Assembly: GCA_963793335.1 (NCBI GenBank)
Contig: CAWBZS010000014.1
Coordinates: forward strand, 1-64,000
DNA length: 64,000 bases
Direction of reading: 5' to 3'
From: Sva-07 sp963793335
GTDB taxonomy: Bacteria > Actinomycetota > Acidimicrobiia > Acidimicrobiales > Ilumatobacteraceae
The notes beneath the pieces are model-generated. The model was not told the origin of the DNA. It did not search any database and worked only from the letters and a program-made list of their open reading frames with translations. The position numbers and the translations under genes were made by a program. Positions 17,484-26,981 of this stretch are shown in pieces. Each line of letters begins with the position of its first letter. The first letter of the stretch is position 1.

Positions 17484-18544
17484 CAGACGCTCCTCCAGCT
17501 CACGTAGTTGGCCAAGGCGACGAGTTCGTTCTTGGCGTTGTCGACGATCGGCGCAGCTTCGATCGCCTCGATGGCGGCGGTGGTCAGCGCCGTGATGTGA
17601 GCTTCGAGTTCGTCGAGCGCACCGGTGTCGACGATCGCTTGTTGGATGCGCGCCACGCCGTGGCCGTCGAGGCCGGGGGCGCCCACCTCGGCGAGCACGT
17701 CGAGCTGGGCCTGGTTGGCCGAACGCACCGCCCGTGCCAGCAGCGGAGTGGGCTTGCCCTCGCGGAGGTCGCCGCCGACCGACTTGCCCGTGAGGCTCTC
17801 CTCGCCGAACGCCCCCATCACGTCGTCGCGCATCTGGAACGCGTCACCGAGCGGAAGACCGTATGCGCTGAGCGCAGGGAGCAGTTCCTGTTCACGCTCG
17901 GGTGCGGCGAGCACGGCGCCAAGGTGGAGTGGACGCTCGATGGTGTACTTGCCGGACTTGTACCGACAGATCCGCTCTGCCTTGTCGACGTCGCGGATGC
18001 TCTGCACCGAACCGAGAATGTCGAGGTACTGGCCGATGTTGAGTTCGATACGCAGCTCGTTCCAGATGCGCATCGCCTCCGGAGTGGCGTTCTCCATCAG
18101 GCGGTCGGCGTAGACGAACGCAAGGTCGCCGACCAGGATCGCGACGCCTTCGCCGTAGCGCCTCGATTCGCCGACCCAGCCTCTGGCGGCGTGTTCTTCA
18201 GCGGCGAGCGTGTGGGTGGTGGGCTGGCCACGACGAGTGACGGCGTCGTCCATGACGTCGTCGTGGAACAGCGCGAACGCGTGCATCAGTTCGAATGCGG
18301 CGCCGGCGTCGATGTCGATCTGGTCGTCGGTGCCACCACCGGCACCCACATAGCCCCAGTGGCAGAAGGCGGGGCGCAGGCGCTTGCCACCGGAGAGCAC
18401 GAGTCTGCGGATCTCATCGATCGGTTGGGCGAGATCGGGGTCGAACGTGGCCCAACGGTCGCGTTCTGCGGTCAGCAACTCGTCGAGGCGTGCTTCGACC
18501 CGGTCGGCGATGGATCGGAGACTGGTCGGGGCGGTACCGGGCAT
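17483..18544 (-). CDS. crtE: Geranylgeranyl diphosphate synthase (polyprenyl synthetase)
   Basis: A 353-residue trans-prenyltransferase that makes the C20 precursor of carotenoids. The first Asp-rich motif is ALFHDDVMDDAVTRRG, with the GGKRLRP substrate site upstream. The second Asp-rich site is degenerate: AFQMRDDVMGAFGEE, where DDxxD is expected; DDxxG is common in actinobacterial enzymes of this type. SVGGDLREGKPTPL follows, as in the family. First gene of the carotenoid operon, overlapping crtI by one base. The 87 bases between its start and xseB may hold the operon promoter. Confidence 0.9.
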   Translation of the reverse strand: MPGTAPTSLRSIADRVEARLDELLTAERDRWATFDPDLAQPIDEIRRLVLSGGKRLRPAFCHWGYVGAGGGTDDQIDIDAGAAFELMHAFALFHDDVMDDAVTRRGQPTTHTLAAEEHAARGWVGESRRYGEGVAILVGDLAFVYADRLMENATPEAMRIWNELRIELNIGQYLDILGSVQSIRDVDKAERICRYKSGKYTIERPLHLGAVLAAPEREQELLPALSAYGLPLGDAFQMRDDVMGAFGEESLTGKSVGGDLREGKPTPLLARAVRSANQAQLDVLAEVGAPGLDGHGVARIQQAIVDTGALDELEAHITALTTAAIEAIEAAPIVDNAKNELVALANYVSWRSV

Positions 18545-18631
18545 CTCAGCGAAGGCTACTGCCGTGTTGCGCAGCCTGTCCCGATCTGCTCGATCCGCCT
18601 GCGAGCGGCGACTGCTGCTGCTCGGGCGGGG

Positions 18632-18850
18632 TCACTCGGGGTCGGCGATGGCATCGAGGTCGGCGGTGACCTGTTCGATGCGCAGTTGCGCCGAGGAGAT
18701 CTTGGAGCGACAGAGCGTGATCAGTTCTGCGGCGCGGGCGACGCGATCGGCGAGATGGTCGACATCGACGTCGGAGCCCTCGAGTTCGCGCAGGATCGAG
18801 TCGAGTTCGGCCAGTGCGTCTGCGTAGCCGGGGGTGGGTGCTTCGGCCAT
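18632..18850 (-). CDS. xseB: Exodeoxyribonuclease VII small subunit
   Basis: A 72-residue helical protein with the XseB pattern YADALAELDSILRELEGSD and onward, and a second helix (ADRVARAAELITLCRSKI). Four XseB-type helices bind the large subunit to make the single-strand-specific exonuclease VII. It lies 3 bases after xseA on the same strand, the usual arrangement. Length is normal. Confidence 0.92.
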   Translation of the reverse strand: MAEAPTPGYADALAELDSILRELEGSDVDVDHLADRVARAAELITLCRSKISSAQLRIEQVTADLDAIADPE

Positions 18851-18853
18851 GGG

Positions 18854-20203
18854 TCAGTCCTTCGGTCGGGTGCTGGTGACGGTACTGGTGATGGTGCCAT
18901 CGGCGAGCGCCGTGGTGACGACGTCGTCGGGTGCGAGGTCGGCGGCGGACCTCACGACGGTTCCGTCGAGTCGGCGTGTGATGCTCCAGCCGCGAGCGAG
19001 CTGCACGGCGGGGTCGAGCGCGGCGAGGCGTGCCGCGCCGAGATTCAGGTGGTTGCTGCCTCGCTCGATGGTGGCAGTGGTGCGGCTGAGGAGTCGTCGA
19101 TGGGTGTCGCTGAGGCGTTGTTCCGCGCGTGCGAGTCCTGCCGGGGCCGCACGACCCAGCGTGTCGATTCGCATGGTGAGGCGTTCGTCGGCTCGTTCGA
19201 CCGCGGCGTGGGTTCGGCGGGCGATGCGATGTGCGGTGTCTGACAGCTCGGCGCCTGCGGTACCGAGCGCGTGGCTGCTCTGGCGAACGATGGCCTCGAA
19301 CGCGGCCTCGCTGTCGGCGGAGTACCGAGCGGCGCGGGCGATCAATTCGCCGGCGCAGGCCGTGGGGGTCTTGAGGGCGCTGTGCGCGACGTCGTCGGCG
19401 ACGCTGCGGTCGATTTCGTGGCCGAGGCCGGTGAGCACGGGGACGGGTGATGCGGCGATCGAGCGGGCGATCGATTCGGCATCGAACACCGCGAGTTCGT
19501 TTCGTGCCCCGCCGCCCCGGATGAGGACCAGCGCATCGAGGTCGATACGACGCGAGAGCGTCCTGACGGCGGCGGCGATCGACCGCTCGGCGACGTCGCC
19601 CTGCACCCTGGTGTCGATCACGGTGAGCGAGAAGCCGAGGGCGCTCCGATGCAGTTCGTCGTGGAAGTCGTGCCAGGCAGCAGTGCCCACGCTGGTGACC
19701 ACACCGACTCGTAGTGGGATCGGTGACAGCGGGCGCTGCTTGTTGGCATCGAGCAGTCCTTCGGCGACCAGTCGACGAAGGACCTGGTCGCGCGATTGTG
19801 CGATGTCGCCGATCGTGTACGCCGGGTCGATGCCCGACATCTTCAGGCCGATCCGGCCGTTCGGTGCGTAGTAGTCGAGGTGGCCGAAGACTCGAACCTT
19901 CATGCCGTCGGCGAGGCGAAGCCGGTGCTTGCGTAGCATCGGGCGCAACCGCACACGAGCGTTGGCGAAGAACTGCACGTTGACGACGGCCCGGCGGTTT
20001 CCCTCGTCCTCGTCGACGAGGGTGAAGTAGGCGTGCTGGCCCCGGTCGCTCCATCCGGTGATCTCGCCGCGTACCCACACCCCGTCAGAGAACCCTCGCC
20101 GCAGCGCGTCGTTGATGGCCTCGCCGAGTTCGCCGACGGTATACGTGGGGTTCGCGGCGTCGTCGAGTTCGTCGTCGCCGAAGTCGAACGCGGGCTGGCT
20201 CAC
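18854..20203 (-). CDS. xseA: Exodeoxyribonuclease VII large subunit
   Basis: A 449-residue subunit with an N-terminal OB-fold (TYTVGELGEAINDALRR, VWVRGEITGW, HAYFTLVDEDEGNRRAVVNV) and the nuclease core (IPLRVGVVTSVGTAAWHDF, ALVLIRGGGARNELAVFD, PVLTGLGHEIDRSVADDVAH). A coiled-coil stretch toward the C-terminus binds XseB. It degrades single-stranded DNA to short oligonucleotides in repair. Length matches the family. A palindrome at 20263-20293 separates it from rmuC. Confidence 0.95.
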   Translation of the reverse strand: MSQPAFDFGDDELDDAANPTYTVGELGEAINDALRRGFSDGVWVRGEITGWSDRGQHAYFTLVDEDEGNRRAVVNVQFFANARVRLRPMLRKHRLRLADGMKVRVFGHLDYYAPNGRIGLKMSGIDPAYTIGDIAQSRDQVLRRLVAEGLLDANKQRPLSPIPLRVGVVTSVGTAAWHDFHDELHRSALGFSLTVIDTRVQGDVAERSIAAAVRTLSRRIDLDALVLIRGGGARNELAVFDAESIARSIAASPVPVLTGLGHEIDRSVADDVAHSALKTPTACAGELIARAARYSADSEAAFEAIVRQSSHALGTAGAELSDTAHRIARRTHAAVERADERLTMRIDTLGRAAPAGLARAEQRLSDTHRRLLSRTTATIERGSNHLNLGAARLAALDPAVQLARGWSITRRLDGTVVRSAADLAPDDVVTTALADGTITSTVTSTRPKD

Positions 20204-20262
20204 GGGACCGATTCAATCAGTCGGTCACACATCGGCGTGCAGCGTCGCTGAATACCGGCGCG

Positions 20263-20293
20263 ATCACGCCCGGGGTCTGACCCCTGGCGTGAT
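20263..20293. repeat. GTC(A/T)GAC-core hairpin, copy 3
   Basis: Centre GGGGTC-T-GACCCC, with arms extended by ATCACGCC/GGCGTGAT and one mismatch, 15 bp per arm. It ends exactly at the rmuC stop codon. The core is the same as at 10318 and 14224, but the arms are unrelated. Confidence 0.75.
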
Positions 20294-21631
20294 TCATGCG
20301 CCCAACATCCGGACCGTGCCACCCGGCGGTGTCTCGGTGTCGTCGCTGGCGTCATCGGAGGCGATCGGCGTCGCGAAGAGTTCCCCGTCGACCGGGAGAT
20401 TGCGTTGCAGGCGGAGCTCGTCGAGCTGGCGAAGTGGTTTTTCGAGTTGACGCCGCCGGGGGCCGGTGAGCTGCTCGAATGCACGGTCGACCTGATCGAA
20501 CTTCTTCTTCACCGAGTCGACCTGGTCGTTGTACTTGCGCCATTGCGCCGAGAACGTACCGAGCAGCTGCAGGATCTCGTCGCTCGTCTGTTCGATCATG
20601 AAGTTGTCGAACGCCTGACGGATCACACCGAGAAACGCGAACAGCGTGAGCGGTGAGCACAGCACGACCTTCTGGCCCATCGCTTCGTCGATCAGACCGG
20701 CGTCGTGTTCGTGGATGAATCCGGTGAGTTGTTCGTTGGGGATGAACAGCAGCACGTAGTCGACCGACGGCGTGTCGCTTTCGCCGGCGTAGTCGCGCTT
20801 GGCGAGCTCTCGGACCCGCAGCCGCACATCGGCGAGGAACCGCTTGAGGTGCACCTCGCGTTCGGCGTTGGTGTCGACCTCGAGATAGCGCAGGTACGAC
20901 GCCATTGGAAACTTGACGTCCATGTACAGGGCGTGACCCTTGGGCATCGGGAAGGTGTAGTCGGGCCGGCCGGAGCCCCCTTCGATCTGAGTCTGCTTGA
21001 CGTAGTTGAGGTTCTCGACGAACCCGGCGAGGCGCAAGACGTCCTCGGCCATCCGCTCACCCCACTGACCGCGGGCCTGCGGGTTGGCGAGGGCCTCGCG
21101 TAGCGCGCGTGTCGAGTCGGCCAGGGTGTTCGCGATTTCGGCGTGCGCTTGCAGCGAGTTGGTGACCTGCCCGAAGTTCTCGGCACTCGATCGGCCGAGC
21201 GTGGTGACCATCTCGCTCAGCTTGGAGAGCTCGGCGCGCATTTCGGTGTGCACCTGGTCGAGGCGGGCGTCGATGACGTCCTTCTTGGCGCCGAGTTCTG
21301 CAGTGTTCTGTTCGCGAGATGCCGTTGCCATCGCCCCGAACTGCTCGCGCTGCAGTACGGCGGTTTGCGCAAGCGCCGCCGACACGGCCGCATCACGCTC
21401 GGCGGTTGCCTGCTCTCGGACCTGGGCGACGGCATGCTGCACGGCCGCCTCGACGGCGACCTGCACGCTCTCGTTGGTGGCGAGCCGCTCCACTTCGCGC
21501 TCAGCGTCGCGTGCGGCCTGTGCGGCGGCGACGTCGGCGGTGCGCCGAGCGGCCAGCTGGTAGCCCCCGACAGCGGCCCCGGCGGCCAACAGCACGGCGA
21601 TCAACAACAACACGATGTCCATGCATTCCAT
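20294..21631 (-). CDS. rmuC: DNA recombination protein RmuC
   Basis: A 445-residue protein with an N-terminal membrane anchor (IVLLLIAVLLAAGAAVGGYQ), a long Ala/Glu/Arg coiled coil (residues about 35-190) and the RmuC nuclease-like domain: RGQWGERMAEDVLRLAGFVE, GSGRPDYTFPMPKG, MDVKFPMASY, VDYVLLFIPNEQ. The family limits DNA inversions and rearrangements. A second ATG three codons in (MDIVLLL) is equally plausible as start. Confidence 0.93.
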   Translation of the reverse strand: MECMDIVLLLIAVLLAAGAAVGGYQLAARRTADVAAAQAARDAEREVERLATNESVQVAVEAAVQHAVAQVREQATAERDAAVSAALAQTAVLQREQFGAMATASREQNTAELGAKKDVIDARLDQVHTEMRAELSKLSEMVTTLGRSSAENFGQVTNSLQAHAEIANTLADSTRALREALANPQARGQWGERMAEDVLRLAGFVENLNYVKQTQIEGGSGRPDYTFPMPKGHALYMDVKFPMASYLRYLEVDTNAEREVHLKRFLADVRLRVRELAKRDYAGESDTPSVDYVLLFIPNEQLTGFIHEHDAGLIDEAMGQKVVLCSPLTLFAFLGVIRQAFDNFMIEQTSDEILQLLGTFSAQWRKYNDQVDSVKKKFDQVDRAFEQLTGPRRRQLEKPLRQLDELRLQRNLPVDGELFATPIASDDASDDTETPPGGTVRMLGA

Positions 21632-21749
21632 GATGACGTGGGGGTGTCACAGAGTTGCGGATGGGCGCTGCGCTGGGCGGACGCGGATGTCCCGTCGTCG
21701 TCGGTGATCTCGGGCGCGCCGGGGAACGGTTCCGTGGGACACTTCGTGC

Positions 21750-22304
21750 GTGGACGCACACGAACTCCGAACCGATCGGCTCCTGCTGCGTCGCTGGACC
21801 GATCACGACCGCACGTCGTTCGCCGAACTCAACGCCGACCCTGCGGTCATGGAGTGCTTCCCGGCGCCGTTGTCGGCTGCCGAGAGCGACGCCTTCGTCG
21901 ATCGCATCGAGGCCAACTTCGAGCAGCACCGGTTCGGGCTGTGGGCCGCGGAACTGCTCGAGCGCGACGAGTTCATCGGCTTCATCGGGCTCTGGCCGGC
22001 CACGTTCGACGCCCACTTCACGCCTGCGATCGAGGTGGGGTGGCGCCTCGCTCACCGGTTCTGGGGATCGGGGCTTGCTCCCGAGGGGGCTCGCGCAGCG
22101 ATCAGCGACGGGTTCGACCGTCTCGGCGTCGATGAGATCGTGTCGTTCACCGCAGCGATCAACCGCAACTCACGCCGAGTCATGGAGAAGCTCGCCATGA
22201 CGCACGACCCGGTGGACGACTTCGATCACCCTGCAGTGCCCGCGGGTGACCCACTGCGGCCACACGTGCTCTACCGAGCGTCCCCGACTCGGCAGTCGGC
22301 CTGA
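21750..22304 (+). CDS. GNAT-family N-acetyltransferase (RimJ/RimL type)
   Basis: A 184-residue acetyltransferase starting ELRTDRLLLRRWTDHDRTSF, typical of the Acetyltransf_3 branch that acetylates protein N-termini or small amines with acetyl-CoA. The acetyl-CoA-binding strand and loop fit EVGWRLAHRFWGSGLAPEGA, and INRNSRRVMEKLAMTHD is the conserved C-terminal part. The substrate cannot be read from sequence. It stands alone on the plus strand, back to back with rmuC and tail to tail with the phosphoesterase. Confidence 0.88.
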   Translation: MDAHELRTDRLLLRRWTDHDRTSFAELNADPAVMECFPAPLSAAESDAFVDRIEANFEQHRFGLWAAELLERDEFIGFIGLWPATFDAHFTPAIEVGWRLAHRFWGSGLAPEGARAAISDGFDRLGVDEIVSFTAAINRNSRRVMEKLAMTHDPVDDFDHPAVPAGDPLRPHVLYRASPTRQSA

Positions 22305-22335
22305 CCGGCAGCGCCAGGGTCGACGTGGCGGCTCG

Positions 22336-23346
22336 TCAGCGCAGCGGGATGGTGAGGCAGCGGTCGTCCAGCGTGCCGAGGGCGTAGGTGGCGTAGTCGA
22401 CGCCGAAGTCGCTGTAGAGGTTGCGACACGACTCGCTCCATGCGAGTGCGTCGGGGGTCGACATGCGGTGGACGACCTGCATGATGGCTCCCTCGTACAC
22501 CCGATACTCGGCCCAGGTGCCGGGGAAGTCCTTGGTGCAGCCGATCTCGATCGAGGGCACGCCCGAGCGGGCCATGGAGCGCACGCGATGGCGGTGGGTG
22601 TGGCCAGCGGCATAGGCAACGATCTCCGAGCGTCGGGCGGCGAGTTCGTCGAGCCGGTCGCTGGCGTCGGGGTGGAGGCCGAAGTAGTCGTCGCTGCGCT
22701 TGGCGTCGGGTCCATCGCCGATCCACTGCTGGTGATGCCCCATCACGAACACGGGTCGATCGGTGGCCGCACACACGCCGTCGAGCCAGTCGATCTGCTC
22801 AGGCGTGATGTTGCCCGTGGTCGCTCCCGGGATGGCGGTGTCGAGCAGCGCCACGATCACCCCCGGCAGGGCGATCAGCTGGTCGCCGGCGTACTCGGCC
22901 TGGTGCCGGTACGAGTCGTGATTGCCTCGCACCACGTGGAGCCGGTCGCCGAACGGGGTGCGGTAGCACGCTTCGAACGCGTCCCATTCCTCCTGGTGCC
23001 CGTCAGCGGTGAGGTCGCCTTTCACGATGACGGCCAGTGGGTCGATTGCGTCCATCTCGGAGGCGGCAGCTCGATTCATCACGTCGGGATACGGAGCGGC
23101 TCCTGGTTCCGACCGACGAATCGGACCGTCGGGCAGGTCGTCGATCTTGCCGGCCTCGACTTCGCCGAAGTGCACGTCGTTGACCGTGGCGAACCGACAG
23201 AGCAACTCGCCCCCCGGTCGTGGCAGCGTGCGGACGCGCACCCCGTCGAGATCGTGCTCGGTGTCGGCGGTCAGTCCGCTGTGGCGCCGCACATCGAGGC
23301 CGTCGTGGAGGACGACGAGGTCGTCAGCAACGGTGGTGACTTCCAT
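22336..23346 (-). CDS. Calcineurin-like metallophosphoesterase
   Basis: A 336-residue enzyme with all five motif blocks of the family: NDVHFG (D-x-H), VKGDLTADG, RGNHDSY, VMGHHQQW and AGHTHRHRV. These bind two metal ions. The layout resembles CpdA/Icc-type 3',5'-cyclic nucleotide phosphodiesterases, but an N-terminal 50-residue extension is unusual and the true substrate is open. It precedes the RDD protein gene in reverse order (12 bases after it), so the two may share a transcript. Confidence 0.85.
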   Translation of the reverse strand: MEVTTVADDLVVLHDGLDVRRHSGLTADTEHDLDGVRVRTLPRPGGELLCRFATVNDVHFGEVEAGKIDDLPDGPIRRSEPGAAPYPDVMNRAAASEMDAIDPLAVIVKGDLTADGHQEEWDAFEACYRTPFGDRLHVVRGNHDSYRHQAEYAGDQLIALPGVIVALLDTAIPGATTGNITPEQIDWLDGVCAATDRPVFVMGHHQQWIGDGPDAKRSDDYFGLHPDASDRLDELAARRSEIVAYAAGHTHRHRVRSMARSGVPSIEIGCTKDFPGTWAEYRVYEGAIMQVVHRMSTPDALAWSESCRNLYSDFGVDYATYALGTLDDRCLTIPLR

Positions 23347-23358
23347 CGGTCGGCAGCC

Positions 23359-24000
23359 TCAGGTCTTGACGACGATCGAGCTCACGACCTTGTCCTGCCA
23401 GGTCTGCTTCTCGCCGTCCCAGAGCATCCACAGATAGCCGAGATAGAAGATCGAGGAGGAGAAGAAGCTGGCGAACAGGCTCCGGCCGAGCGCCCTGCCG
23501 AAGCCGATCGGCGAGCCGGTGCGCCCATCGATGACCTTCACGCCGACGATGCGAGCGCCCCAGGTCTGGCCGCTCTTGCCCATCGCCCTGACGTAGAGGA
23601 ACACCACGAACAGCATGCCGACCAGGATGAGCGCGATGCCGCCGGCGATGACTCCACCGTTGGGTTCACCTGGCGGGCAGAGCAGCTCCCAGGAGTTCTC
23701 ACTCGTCTCGATCCAATCGCAGCCAGTGAATGCCGAGCCGGTCAGCACGATGCCTGGCACCACGAACAGCATGCTGACGAGCCCGTACAGCAGCCCGTCG
23801 AGCAGCCACGCGCCGAGTCGGGTCCCGAAACTGGCGAGCTCGCCGAACGCGGACGGCTGCGGGGAGTATGACGGTGGGTACCCCGGTGCAGTTGCGATCG
23901 CTCCGGGAGGCGGTGGCGGCGCCGAGGGCAGACCCCCGGGTGGCGGCGGCGGTGTCGAACCCTGGCTGGGTGGCGGCGGAGGCGGTGGAGGCATTGCCAT
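23359..24000 (-). CDS. RDD-family membrane protein with proline-rich N-terminus
   Basis: A 213-residue protein. The first 50 residues are almost all Pro, Gly, Ser and Ala (PPPPPPPPSQGSTPPPPPGG), a flexible cytoplasmic tail. The RDD domain follows (FGTRLGAWLLDGLLYGLVSM) with three or four membrane segments and the GQTWGARIVGVKVIDGRTG signature. RDD proteins are poorly characterised membrane proteins, some linked to ion transport. Function here unknown. Start at ATG 24000, just before the acyl-CoA carboxylase epsilon gene end. Confidence 0.85.
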   Translation of the reverse strand: MAMPPPPPPPPSQGSTPPPPPGGLPSAPPPPPGAIATAPGYPPSYSPQPSAFGELASFGTRLGAWLLDGLLYGLVSMLFVVPGIVLTGSAFTGCDWIETSENSWELLCPPGEPNGGVIAGGIALILVGMLFVVFLYVRAMGKSGQTWGARIVGVKVIDGRTGSPIGFGRALGRSLFASFFSSSIFYLGYLWMLWDGEKQTWQDKVVSSIVVKT

Positions 24001-24042
24001 GGCGCGAGTGTGCCACGAACGTCGGTGGCTCGGGAACGTTGC

Positions 24043-24269
24043 TCAGTGATAGGGGCGGTCGCGACGCGCCGCGATCGGACGCGACCACCAGCGTCCACTG
24101 AATCGCCACGCCGTGCTGCGCTCGGGTGGTGCGTCAACGGCGACGACCGGTTTCGGCCAGAGCGCCTCGACGCCGGCCATGATCGCCACCACCTCGTCGT
24201 CGGTCGGCGCAGGCGACACGCTCTGGATGTTCGCCGCTCCGGTGTTGGCCGACGGGGCCGTGACGTCGC

Positions 24270-24273
<4 letters not shown>
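24043..24273 (-). CDS. accE: Acyl-CoA carboxylase epsilon subunit
   Basis: A 76-residue protein with the actinobacterial AccE/PccE pattern: PTDDEVVAIMAGVEALWP in a helix, then STAWRFSGRWWSRPI. The small subunit binds the carboxyltransferase (beta) component and raises activity of the complex. Its start overlaps the end of pccB by four bases (ATGA), confirming the pairing. Confidence 0.85.
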
Positions 24274-25805
<1,532 letters not shown>

Positions 25806-25868
25806 GGGATTGGTCACATCTCGCAAGTTACCGGCTGCACACCGCTGGAAGAAGATCGACCAGACTGC

Positions 25869-26942
25869 ATGGCGATGCAGTTGCCGATTCAACCGCCGAT
25901 CGAACCGATGCTGGCGAAGCTGGCGCGGACGATCCCCGACGGGGACGGCTGGCTGTACGAACCGAAGTGGGACGGATTCCGATGCATCGTGTTCCGTGAC
26001 GGTGGCCAGATCGAGCTGATCTCACGCAAGCTGCGCCCCCTCGGCCGCTACTTCCCCGAATTGATCGGCCCCCTCTTCGATGCCCTGCCCCAGCGTTGCG
26101 TGGTCGACGGAGAGATCGTGGTCGCCGACGTCCACGGTCGCGGTCTCGACTTCGACGCCCTGCTGCAGCGGATCCATCCAGCGGAGTCGCGGATCAACCG
26201 CCTCGCCGCGGAGACGCCGGCAGCGTTCGTTGCCTTCGACCTCCTCGCCCATGACGACGAGTCGCTCATCGATCACCGCATGGCCGATCGTCGAGCCGCG
26301 CTCGAAGGGGCGATCGTGCCCAACCAGGTGGTGCGGATCACCCCGGCGAGTACCGAGCGTGCCGTGGCCGACGACTGGTTTCACCGCTTCGAGGGAGCGG
26401 GCCTCGACGGCATCATCGCCAAGCCGCTCGACGGCATCTATCAGCCGGGCAAGCGGGCGCTCGTCAAGGTGAAACACCAGCGCACGGCCGACTGTGCCGT
26501 GGCCGGCTACCGGGTGCACAAGGATGGCAACGGGGTTGGTTCGCTGCTGCTCGGACTGTTCGACGCCCACGGTGAGATGCACTCGGTCGGGGTGGCGTCG
26601 TCGTTCTCGGTGGCACGCCGTGCGGAGCTGCTCGCCGAACTCGAACCTCGAACCCACGACGCACTCGTCGGGCACCCGTGGCGAGCGTGGGCGGCCTCCG
26701 ACGGTGATGCCGCCGGTGTTGCCACCGGCGGTGGCAGCCGTTGGAACGCGGGCAAGAATCTGTCGTTCGTTCCGATCGCGATGGGACTCGTCGCCGAGGT
26801 CTCGTTCGGCCAGCTCGAGGGCCGCCGATTTCGCCATGGGGTGTCCCTGCTGCGGTGGCGACCGGACCGAACGCCCGAGTCGTGTACCTACGACCAACTC
26901 GACGTGGCCGAGCCGATCTCGTTCCACGACTTCATCGACTGA
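25869..26942 (+). CDS. ligC: ATP-dependent DNA ligase (LigC type)
   Basis: A 357-residue ligase. The nucleotidyl-transfer lysine is Lys33 in LYEPKWDGFRC. Later motifs are VVDGEIVV, FVAFDLLA, GLDGIIAKPLDG and LVKVKHQRTADC. A short OB-fold C-terminal domain follows (AEVSFGQLEGRRFRHGVSLL), with no further domains, as in the actinobacterial LigC group linked to short-patch or stationary-phase repair. It is read divergently from pccB, with only 63 bases between the starts for both promoters. Confidence 0.92.
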   Translation: MAMQLPIQPPIEPMLAKLARTIPDGDGWLYEPKWDGFRCIVFRDGGQIELISRKLRPLGRYFPELIGPLFDALPQRCVVDGEIVVADVHGRGLDFDALLQRIHPAESRINRLAAETPAAFVAFDLLAHDDESLIDHRMADRRAALEGAIVPNQVVRITPASTERAVADDWFHRFEGAGLDGIIAKPLDGIYQPGKRALVKVKHQRTADCAVAGYRVHKDGNGVGSLLLGLFDAHGEMHSVGVASSFSVARRAELLAELEPRTHDALVGHPWRAWAASDGDAAGVATGGGSRWNAGKNLSFVPIAMGLVAEVSFGQLEGRRFRHGVSLLRWRPDRTPESCTYDQLDVAEPISFHDFID

Positions 26943-26965
26943 CCGTCGGCACCTCCGGCGCGCAG

Positions 26966-26981
26966 GACCTCGGGCGAGGTC
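26966..26981. terminator. Small hairpin between convergent genes
   Basis: GACCTCG-GG-CGAGGTC, a perfect 7-bp stem, lies between the ligC stop and the copCD stop. It has no T-tract, as is common in high-GC actinobacteria. Could act in both directions. Confidence 0.4.

Noticed and set aside
17597..19243. 548-codon plus-strand open frame opposite crtE, xseB and xseA
   Set aside because: Spans three well-supported minus-strand genes and shows no protein domain.
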